Below are positions 16,651 through 23,272 of a DNA stretch of 64,000 nucleotides, one piece after another. Both the position numbers and the translations under genes were made by a program. Positions within the stretch are counted from its first letter, which is position 1, and each line of letters starts with the position of its first letter. The notes beneath the pieces are model-generated. The model saw nothing but the letters and a program-made list of their open reading frames with translations. It was not told where the DNA came from and did no database searches. Origin of the DNA: Mucilaginibacter agri (GTDB lineage: Bacteria; Bacteroidota; Bacteroidia; Sphingobacteriales; Sphingobacteriaceae); assembly GCF_009928685.1 (NCBI RefSeq), contig NZ_WWEO01000042.1:124001-188000 (forward strand), in the 5' to 3' direction.

Positions 16651-17787
16651 ATGCGCGTTTATTTAGACAATGCCGCTACTACTCCGATGGATCCGGAGGT
16701 GCTAAAAGAAATGTACAAAGTAATGGAAAGCCACTTTGGTAATCCTTCGTCGATACATGCACATGGCCGAGAGGCGCGCTCATTGTTAGAAAAAGCACGT
16801 CGTACTGTGGCTACATTGCTGCATACGTCGCCTGCTGAGATTTTCTTTACCTCTGGTGGCACCGAGGCCGATAATATGGCTATCCGTTGCGGAATTATGG
16901 ATTATGGGCTAAAACACGCTATTACCAGCAAATTAGAGCACCATGCCGTGTTGCATACTTTAGAAGCAATGGAGAAGGCCGGATTAATTAAATTAAGCTT
17001 TGTTGATGTTGATCAGAGAGGTGAAGTTGATTACGCGCACCTCGAAAAATTATTGCAGGAGAACGAGCGCAGCCTGGTATCTATCATGCATGCCAATAAC
17101 GAATTGGGTACGCTTAACGATATTGAACGTATAGGGGAGCTTTGCGAGCAGTATAATGCAATTTATCATTGCGATACTGTGCAGACTGCCGGACATTATC
17201 CACATGATCTGAGCAAGCTTAAAGTGCATTTTATGGTATGCTCTGCCCATAAGCTGCATGGCCCCAAAGGCGTAGGCTTTTTATATATCAGCCATAAGGT
17301 TAAAATCAACCCAATGATTTACGGTGGTGCGCAGGAGCGTAATATGCGTGGTGGTACCGAAAATATTTATGGCATTGCAGGATTAGCCAAAGCTTTGGAT
17401 ATGGCTTACGCAGATATGGCCGAACACCAGAACCACATACAAGGCCTTAAAACCTATATGATGGAAAGTTTGAAACAACAAGTACCAGGTATTCACTTTA
17501 ATGGCGAAACAAACCCGGAAAAGAGTCTTTATACGGTACTGAATGTATCATTCCCAGAAATGGAAATGGCCGACATGTTGTTATTTAACCTTGATATTGC
17601 GGGCATTTCTGCCTCTGGTGGTAGTGCATGCAGTTCGGGTACCAACATTGGCTCACATGTGCTTAATGCTATTGGAGCTAACCCAGACAGGCCTGCAGTG
17701 CGTTTCTCTTTCTCTAAGAACACAACAAAAGAGGAGATCGATTATACTGTAAACAAAATACGCGAAATCTGCCTGGTGAACGCCTAA
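16651..17787 (+). CDS. Cysteine desulfurase (IscS/NifS-like, class V aminotransferase)
   Basis: 378 residues starting MRVYLDNAATTPMDPEVL. PLP-binding Lys in CSAHKLHGPKGVGFLY, cofactor-positioning HCDTVQTAGH, and the catalytic cysteine loop SGGSACSSGTN. Supplies sulfur from cysteine for Fe-S clusters or thiolated tRNA. No iscU/suf genes lie next to it, so which pathway it serves is open; the short form of the loop resembles NifS-type rather than SufS-type enzymes. Confidence 0.9.
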   Translation: MRVYLDNAATTPMDPEVLKEMYKVMESHFGNPSSIHAHGREARSLLEKARRTVATLLHTSPAEIFFTSGGTEADNMAIRCGIMDYGLKHAITSKLEHHAVLHTLEAMEKAGLIKLSFVDVDQRGEVDYAHLEKLLQENERSLVSIMHANNELGTLNDIERIGELCEQYNAIYHCDTVQTAGHYPHDLSKLKVHFMVCSAHKLHGPKGVGFLYISHKVKINPMIYGGAQERNMRGGTENIYGIAGLAKALDMAYADMAEHQNHIQGLKTYMMESLKQQVPGIHFNGETNPEKSLYTVLNVSFPEMEMADMLLFNLDIAGISASGGSACSSGTNIGSHVLNAIGANPDRPAVRFSFSKNTTKEEIDYTVNKIREICLVNA

Positions 17788-17815
17788 AGGATAGTTAAGT
17801 TATACCGCTATTATT

Positions 17816-17848
17816 AAAGCACAATTCTGCAAAGGGTTGTGCTTTTTT
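17816..17848 (+). terminator. Intrinsic terminator after the cysteine desulfurase
   Basis: AAAGCACAA pairs with TTGTGCTTT, 12-nt loop, then a T-run. Confidence 0.85.
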
Positions 17849-17914
17849 GTTGTTTTTCAAAAAACAATCCCGCAGCCCGAGAGGTTTATTATAAAAACCA
17901 AAACAACGAAGATT

Positions 17915-18469
17915 ATGGCAGCTTTTAATGACACATTCCTTAATGAAAGGGATAATCAGTATAGAACTGACGAGATAAATTATGGACGTTTTCAAAGCGT
18001 AGCTACGCCTGATCCTGACGACGACGACGATCTGATTGATGATGACGACGATCTGGATGATGTAGATTTGGATGAGGATGATACCGAGTTTGATGATGAG
18101 GACCTGGATGATGTAGATTTGGATGAGGACGATGATCTGATCGAGGACTCCGGTGATAAAGACCAAATTGCCGCAGTAACGAACAGCGATGAGGATGACG
18201 TTGATTCACCGGAGCCCGACTTTCATCCGAACGAAACACCTGATGAGGAAGAGGCAAGTAAAGAGGATGCTTTGTATCCTGCCGAAGAGCCGACCCGCCC
18301 GGATCATGCCGAAAGCGATGCATCATACAGCGAGCAAAATGACGTAACGCCACCAGCACCGCATGAGTTTCCGTCTGTTGGTCATGCTAAAACCGACTTC
18401 GAAAGCCGTTCGCATGGCCGTACAACAGGACGCATGACTGGTCACGAGCCAGGCACAGAAGGTATATAA
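17915..18469 (+). CDS. Acidic Asp/Glu-rich repeat protein of unknown function
   Basis: 184 residues from ATG 17915 (an in-frame extension upstream crosses the preceding terminator, so is unlikely). After MAAFNDTFLNERDNQYRTDEINYG, residues ~30-80 are almost all Asp, Glu and Leu, with the unit DLDDVDLDEDD occurring twice, 17 residues apart. The middle is Pro/Glu/Asp-rich and the C-terminus is basic and Gly/Arg/Thr-rich (GRTTGRMTGHEPG). No signal peptide, membrane segment or known domain; probably disordered. Could be a metal-binding or nucleic-acid-mimic protein, but the sequence gives no function. Its own terminator follows. Confidence 0.7.
   Translation: MAAFNDTFLNERDNQYRTDEINYGRFQSVATPDPDDDDDLIDDDDDLDDVDLDEDDTEFDDEDLDDVDLDEDDDLIEDSGDKDQIAAVTNSDEDDVDSPEPDFHPNETPDEEEASKEDALYPAEEPTRPDHAESDASYSEQNDVTPPAPHEFPSVGHAKTDFESRSHGRTTGRMTGHEPGTEGI
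18053..18133 (+). repeat. Two-copy 51-nt-period repeat inside the acidic gene
   Basis: A 30-nt unit beginning CTGGATGATGTAGATTTGG occurs at 18053-18082 and 18104-18133 with one difference I can see. In frame, period 17 codons. Confidence 0.85.
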
Positions 18470-18505
18470 GTTCTTAGCCAAAGTCGTGAGATTTAGGCCT
18501 AAAGT

Positions 18506-18539
18506 AAAAAGGCTGTTATCGATTGATAACAGCCTTTTT
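18506..18539. terminator. Bidirectional terminator between the acidic gene and accD
   Basis: AAAAAGGCTGTTATC, GATT loop, GATAACAGCCTTTTT: a perfect 15-bp stem. Confidence 0.9.
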
Positions 18540-18557
18540 GTGTTTTATTTCTCACCG

Positions 18558-18638
18558 CGTCATTGCGAGGTACGAAGCAATCCCCGATATGTAGAGCGGT
18601 TCTTCAAGCTTGGGATTGCTTTGTTCCTTGCGATGATG
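18558..18638. repeat. REP-like palindromic element (CATTGCGAGG type)
   Basis: Left end CGTCATTGCGAGGTACGAAG then CAATCCC; right end GGGATTGCTTTGTTCCTTG then CGATGATG, its approximate reverse complement; about 81 bp. A close relative lies at 26861-26942. Elements beginning CGTCATTGCGAGG are widespread intergenic palindromes in many bacteria. Confidence 0.8.
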
Positions 18639-18650
18639 AAATGATGATAC

Positions 18651-19496
18651 CTAATTTTTCATCATTTTCAGAAACGAAGCTAATTTCTCCTTCATTTCTC
18701 TGCGATCTACAATAAAATCTAGGAAACCATGTTCCTGCACAAACTCTGCAGTCTGGAAACCTTTAGGTAAGTCTTTTTTGATGGTTTCTTTAATAACCCT
18801 TGGGCCCGCAAAACCAATCAGAGAGCCAGGCTCGGCAATGTTAATATCACCCAACATTGCGTAAGATGCGGTTACACCGCCAGTTGTTGGGTCGGTTAGT
18901 AAAGAGATATAAGGTACACGTGCCTGAGACAGTAAAGCCAGCTTAGCCGATGTTTTAGCCATTTGCATCAGAGAGAAAGCAGCTTCCATCATACGCGCAC
19001 CACCCGATTTTGAGATCATCAGAAAAGGCACTTTGTTTTGGATGCTGTAATCTATCGAGCGGGCTATCTTTTCGCCCACCACAGAACCCATAGAACCACC
19101 GATGAAGTTAAAATCCATACAGGCAATCATAATATCTTCACCACCGATTTTGCCATGCGCAGCGCGGATAGCATCTTTTAAACCGGTTTTTGCTTGGGTG
19201 TCTCTTAATCGGTCTGTGTACTTTTTAGTATCAACAAAGTGAAGTGGGTCGCCAGAACGCAGGTCGGCAAACAGCTCGGTAAACTCATTATTATCAAACA
19301 AAACAGAAAAATATTCGGCCGAACCAATACGTAAATGATAGCCGCAATAGTGGCATACATATTGATTTTCAACCTGTTCTGTATAGTGTAATGGTTTTTT
19401 GCAGTTCGGGCACTTATTCCAGATACCATCCGGAGCTTCCTTTTTTTCTTCGGTAGTAGTTATTATTCCTTTTGATTCACGTTTAAACCACGCCAT
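18651..19496 (-). CDS. accD: Acetyl-CoA carboxylase carboxyltransferase subunit beta
   Basis: 281 residues. N-terminal zinc ribbon with C29, C32, C48 and C51 (NKCPNCKKP...VCHYCGYH), then the crotonase-fold carboxyltransferase: [60 protein letters not shown] and [18 protein letters not shown]. Forms the carboxyltransferase with AccA (not in the window), making malonyl-CoA for fatty-acid synthesis. Single gene, divergent from the aldolase gene with about 200 bp between. Confidence 0.97.
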   Translation of the reverse strand: MAWFKRESKGIITTTEEKKEAPDGIWNKCPNCKKPLHYTEQVENQYVCHYCGYHLRIGSAEYFSVLFDNNEFTELFADLRSGDPLHFVDTKKYTDRLRDTQAKTGLKDAIRAAHGKIGGEDIMIACMDFNFIGGSMGSVVGEKIARSIDYSIQNKVPFLMISKSGGARMMEAAFSLMQMAKTSAKLALLSQARVPYISLLTDPTTGGVTASYAMLGDINIAEPGSLIGFAGPRVIKETIKKDLPKGFQTAEFVQEHGFLDFIVDRREMKEKLASFLKMMKN

Positions 19497-19696
19497 TGAT
19501 ATTCCTTGTTTAGTAGTAAGTGCAAAGAAACAAAAAAATTAACTCACTTAATTGTTTGATATACTGTTGAATTTTAAAAATACTATAGCAAAAAGGTATA
19601 CTTTATGCAACATAGTGTAGTTTGTACAGGATAATATCAAGATACATAATCGCTTAATCAATAAATTTTATAACTTCGGCGTCAAATAAAATTGTA

Positions 19697-20776
19697 ATGG
19701 ACTTAAAGAATTATAAAGGAGTACTGCACGGCGACCAGGTGCAGGAACTGTTCGAAGCAGCTAAAAAGCACCAGTTTGCATTGCCTGCTGTTAACGTAAT
19801 CAGTACCAATTCTATTAACGCGGTTTTGGAAACGGCAAAAGCTGTTAACTCACCGGTTATCATTCAATTGTCAAATGGCGGCGCGCAGTTTTACGCCGGT
19901 AAATCATTAGATAATTCAAAACTGGAGGCTTGTATTTTAGGTGCCGTTTCTGCTGCAAAGCACGTGCATTTATTAGCAGAGCATTATGGTGTTGCCGTAA
20001 TCTTACACACAGACCACGCTGCCATGAAGTTTTTACCATGGATAGATGGTTTGTTAACTTACGGAGAGAAACACTTTGCCGAAACCGGTAAACCATTGTT
20101 CTCATCACACATGTTAGATCTTTCTGAAGAACCTATCGAAGAGAATATAGAAATTTCATCTAAATTCTTCGAACGCATGTCTAAAATGGGCATGACAATC
20201 GAGATTGAACTAGGTGTAACCGGTGGTGAAGAAGACGGTGTTGATAACAGCGATGTTGATAGCTCTCGTTTATATACTCAGCCAGAAGAAGTTGCTTATG
20301 CTTATGAGCACTTATCAAAAGTAAGCCCTCGTTTTACTATTGCAGCTGCATTTGGTAACGTACATGGTGTTTACAAACCAGGCAACGTTAAGTTACAACC
20401 TGTAATTTTACATAACTCACAAGAGTTTTTGAAAAAGAAACACGGCTTGGCTGCTGATAAACCAATCAACTTCGTATTCCACGGTGGTTCTGGTTCATCT
20501 CAGGAAGAGATCCGCGAGGCTATTTCATACGGTGCTATCAAAATGAACATTGATACCGATATGCAATGGGCGTTCTGGGAAGGTATTAAAGATTATTACA
20601 AAGCTAAAGAAGGATACTTACAAAGCCAGATCGGTAGCCCTGATGGCGATGATTCTCCAAACAAAAAATACTATGATCCACGTGTTTGGTTACGTAAAGG
20701 CGAAGAAACTTTCGTAAAGCGTTTAACACAGGCATTTGCAGATCTTAACTGCTTAGACGTTAACAGTAAGCTGTAA
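19697..20776 (+). CDS. fbaA: Fructose-bisphosphate aldolase, class II
   Basis: 359 residues, length of the class IIA E. coli-type enzyme. VILHTDHAAMKFLPW supplies a zinc His and the catalytic Asp, then SSHMLDLSEEPIEENI, IEIELGVTGGEEDGVDN, AAAFGNVHGVYKPGNVKLQP, FVFHGGSGSSQEEI and KMNIDTDMQWA (phosphate-binding). Cleaves fructose-1,6-bisphosphate in glycolysis and gluconeogenesis. A strong terminator follows, so it is likely monocistronic. Confidence 0.96.
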   Translation: MDLKNYKGVLHGDQVQELFEAAKKHQFALPAVNVISTNSINAVLETAKAVNSPVIIQLSNGGAQFYAGKSLDNSKLEACILGAVSAAKHVHLLAEHYGVAVILHTDHAAMKFLPWIDGLLTYGEKHFAETGKPLFSSHMLDLSEEPIEENIEISSKFFERMSKMGMTIEIELGVTGGEEDGVDNSDVDSSRLYTQPEEVAYAYEHLSKVSPRFTIAAAFGNVHGVYKPGNVKLQPVILHNSQEFLKKKHGLAADKPINFVFHGGSGSSQEEIREAISYGAIKMNIDTDMQWAFWEGIKDYYKAKEGYLQSQIGSPDGDDSPNKKYYDPRVWLRKGEETFVKRLTQAFADLNCLDVNSKL

Positions 20777-20796
20777 TTTTAAAGCGAATAATTATT

Positions 20797-20829
20797 AAAA
20801 CGCCAGTGCATTTGCATTGGCGTTTTTTT
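20797..20829 (+). terminator. Intrinsic terminator after the aldolase gene
   Basis: AAAACGCCAGTGCA pairs with TGCATTGGCGTTTT (one G-T pair), then a T-run. Confidence 0.9.
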
Positions 20830-20875
20830 TTATGCGTATTTTAGAACTCATATTCATCATAAGTGTTTAACCCCT

Positions 20876-21388
20876 ATGTCTAAGAAACACAAAATTAAGA
20901 GAGTTACCCTTATAGAGCGTTTTGCAAACGCTGCTACGGTAGCCACCGGTAGCTCGGCCGCATTTATAATTGCTACCCTTGTAATCATCGTTTGGGCAGT
21001 AACCGGCCCGATATTTAAATACTCAGATACCTGGCAATTGGTGATCAATACAGGTACTACTATTATTACCTTTTTAATGGTATTCTTGATCCAAAAGGCG
21101 CAGAACAAGGATTCGAAAGCAGTGCACTTAAAATTGAACGAACTGATCGCTTCGCACGAGGGTGCCAGTAACCGCATGGTTAATATCGAAGATCTGAGTG
21201 AAGAAGAAATAGAACAAATTCACAAATACTACGTGCGCCTTTCTGATTTGGCTAAAAAAGAAGACGATTTAGGCTGTACGCATACCATAGACGCTGCCGA
21301 ATTTAACCAGCGCAATAAAACAGCAAGAAGACATAAGAATTCAGGAACTAAGAATGACACCAGTAGTAACAGCCCAAAAAGTAATTGA
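20876..21388 (+). CDS. Low-affinity iron permease-family membrane protein
   Basis: 170 residues with two membrane helices (GSSAAFIIATLVIIVWAVTG; WQLVINTGTTIITFLMVFLI) and the conserved IQKAQNKDSKAVHLKLNELI segment of the PF04120 iron-permease-like family. The name comes from yeast Fet4 similarity; transport activity of the short bacterial proteins has not, to my knowledge, been shown. The charged C-terminus is cytosolic. Its last 35 bp overlap the GNAT gene in another frame. Confidence 0.75.
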   Translation: MSKKHKIKRVTLIERFANAATVATGSSAAFIIATLVIIVWAVTGPIFKYSDTWQLVINTGTTIITFLMVFLIQKAQNKDSKAVHLKLNELIASHEGASNRMVNIEDLSEEEIEQIHKYYVRLSDLAKKEDDLGCTHTIDAAEFNQRNKTARRHKNSGTKNDTSSNSPKSN

Positions 21389-21782
21389 TCCGGCCGATTT
21401 AGAGAAAGCCTACGCCATAAGAAACGAAGTATTTGTAATAGGGCAAATGGTGCCATTGGAATTGGAGATGGAAAACAATGAAGTTTCCAATCATTTTTTG
21501 GCGACCGTTGATGGCGAACCTGCAGGAGCAGCCCGTTGGCGTAAAACAGAAAACGGTTACAAGCTGGAGCGTTTTGCCGTGCTTGATAGATATCGCGGCC
21601 TGGGTGTTGCACAGGCTATGGTAAAGGCTGTGTTGAACGATCTGCCCGAAGACGATGCAATAGTATACCTCAACTCACAAATTCTCGCTGTGGGCTTATA
21701 TGAGAAATTTAACTTCGAGAAATCCGGACCGGAGTTTGAAGAGGCTGGAATAAAGCATTATAAGATGGTGCTTAGGAGATAG
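21354..21782 (+). CDS. GNAT-family N-acetyltransferase (ElaA-like)
   Basis: 142 residues. Acetyl-CoA-binding motif A (ERFAVLDRYRGLGVAQAMVK) with the R-x-x-G-x-A core, preceded by the beta strands RNEVFVIGQMVP and GAARWRKTENG, and a C-terminal FEEAGIKHYKMVL of ElaA type. Acceptor unknown. It overlaps the iron-permease-like gene by 35 bp and is probably co-translated. Faces ndh across a word-repeat element. Confidence 0.82.
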   Translation: MTPVVTAQKVIDPADLEKAYAIRNEVFVIGQMVPLELEMENNEVSNHFLATVDGEPAGAARWRKTENGYKLERFAVLDRYRGLGVAQAMVKAVLNDLPEDDAIVYLNSQILAVGLYEKFNFEKSGPEFEEAGIKHYKMVLRR

Positions 21783-21864
21783 TTTTGAATGAGTGAATGA
21801 TAGAATGAGCGAATCTTTGATGATAATTTTATTCTTTCATTCAAAACTCACTCATTCTCTGATT
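21783..21864. repeat. Word-repeat inverted repeat, GAATGA family
   Basis: Left arm 21783-21816 repeats GAATGA (GAATGAGTGAATGATAGAATG); right arm 21829-21864 is made of the complementary TCATTC words (TTCTTTCATTC, CTCACTCATTCTC). It occupies the entire convergent gap between the GNAT gene and ndh. Confidence 0.78.
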
Positions 21865-21869
21865 AAACC

Positions 21870-23186
21870 TTACCCGTCACTTTTCGGCATATTATCGAAC
21901 TCGTGGGGTAGGGCCTCGCGTTCAAATCTGCGTAAAATTAAGCGCGTACCACCGTTGTAATTGATATAGTTCATTATCCAGTTCACAAATACCACAACTT
22001 TGTTCCTGAAGCCTAATAGCGATACCAGGTGAACAAACATCCAGATCAGCCAGGCGAAGAACCCCTGAAATTTGATCTTGCCCAAATCGGCTACTGCTTT
22101 ATTGCGGCCAATGGTTGCTAATGATCCTTTGTCGTTGTATTTAAATGGTTCAGTAGGTTTGCCATTGATTATGCTGGCAATATTTTTACCTACGTTCTGG
22201 CCCATTTGTATAGCCACTTGGGCTACACCCGGATGCCCTTTAGGGGTTTCGTCGGTTATCATCGCAGCAACGTCGCCAATCGCAAATACGTTGGTTAGGC
22301 CATTAATCTGACAAATGTTATTAGTGCGGATGCGATTACCGCGTTCAATGGTGTCTTTAGAAATTCCCTCGGGCACAACCCCCATTACACCTGCCGACCA
22401 GATTACGTTTTTAGTGCGTATTTCGCGCCCGTCAGCGAATTTTATGATCTTGCCATCATAACTCTCCACCTTAACGTTTAACTCCACCTTAACGCCCATT
22501 TTTACCAGAAAATCTTTGGCTTTAGCTGAGGACTCCTCGGAAAAGGGGCCTAAAACTTTCGGTAGAAAGTCAACAAGGTAAACCTGCATCTGATCTTTGG
22601 TTAGTTCGGGATAATCTTTGGTGAGTACGTGGTTACGTAATTCGGCCAAAGCGCCTGCAAGTTCAACACCGGTAGGGCCGGCACCTACTAGTACGAAGTT
22701 TAGATACTCTTCGCGCTCTTCGTGAGTTTTAGCTAACACCGCTTCCTCCAGGTTCTGCAATATCAGGTAGCGCAGATTAAGCGCTTCCGGTATGCTTTTC
22801 ATTGGCATAGCATAATGTTCTATGTCTTTATTGCCGAAGAAATTGGTGGTAGAGCCGGTTGCTACAACCAAATAGTCGTATGCCATTTCACCAATAGTGG
22901 TATCAATCGTATTTTTATCGGTATTTATGGAGGTAACTTCTGCAATACGGAAGGTGAAGTTTTTCTGATCGTCGAAGTTTTTGCGGATAGAGAACGCAAT
23001 AGATTCAGACTCGAGGCTACCTGTTGCTACCTGATAAAGCAGTGGTTGAAAAACATGATAATTATGCTTATCAAGCATCAGTACCTCTACCGGCTCGTTG
23101 GCAAGCTTACGGGCAACCTCTATGCCGCCAAAGCCACCACCGATAATTACTACTTTTGGAAATTTTGATTGCTCTGTTGTAGCCAT
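21870..23186 (-). CDS. ndh: NAD(P)/FAD-dependent oxidoreductase, type II NADH dehydrogenase
   Basis: 438 residues. FAD-binding VVIIGGGFGGIEVARKL at the N-terminus, NADH-binding VLVGAGPTGVELAGALAEL mid-protein, and the FAD-contact GLTNVFAIGDVAA. The C-terminal region (WLIWMFVHLVSLLGFRNKVVVFVNW) is the amphipathic/hydrophobic membrane anchor of NDH-2. Transfers electrons from NADH to quinone without pumping protons. It lies beyond the secDF terminator, so has its own transcript. Confidence 0.92.
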   Translation of the reverse strand: MATTEQSKFPKVVIIGGGFGGIEVARKLANEPVEVLMLDKHNYHVFQPLLYQVATGSLESESIAFSIRKNFDDQKNFTFRIAEVTSINTDKNTIDTTIGEMAYDYLVVATGSTTNFFGNKDIEHYAMPMKSIPEALNLRYLILQNLEEAVLAKTHEEREEYLNFVLVGAGPTGVELAGALAELRNHVLTKDYPELTKDQMQVYLVDFLPKVLGPFSEESSAKAKDFLVKMGVKVELNVKVESYDGKIIKFADGREIRTKNVIWSAGVMGVVPEGISKDTIERGNRIRTNNICQINGLTNVFAIGDVAAMITDETPKGHPGVAQVAIQMGQNVGKNIASIINGKPTEPFKYNDKGSLATIGRNKAVADLGKIKFQGFFAWLIWMFVHLVSLLGFRNKVVVFVNWIMNYINYNGGTRLILRRFEREALPHEFDNMPKSDG

Positions 23187-23219
23187 AACTTAATGTAAAG
23201 TTTTATAAAGTGATATAAC

Positions 23220-23253
23220 AAAAAAGGCTCCAAATGTTCTTTGGAGCCTTTTT
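23220..23253 (-). terminator. Intrinsic terminator after secDF
   Basis: AAAAAGGCTCCAAA pairs with TTTGGAGCCTTTTT, 5-nt loop; directly downstream of the secDF stop on the minus strand. Confidence 0.9.
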
Positions 23254-23272
23254 ATTTACGTTGAAATTATTC

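Noticed and set aside
17837..17914. N-terminal extension of the acidic protein
   Set aside because: The start would lie inside the T-run hairpin of the desulfurase terminator.
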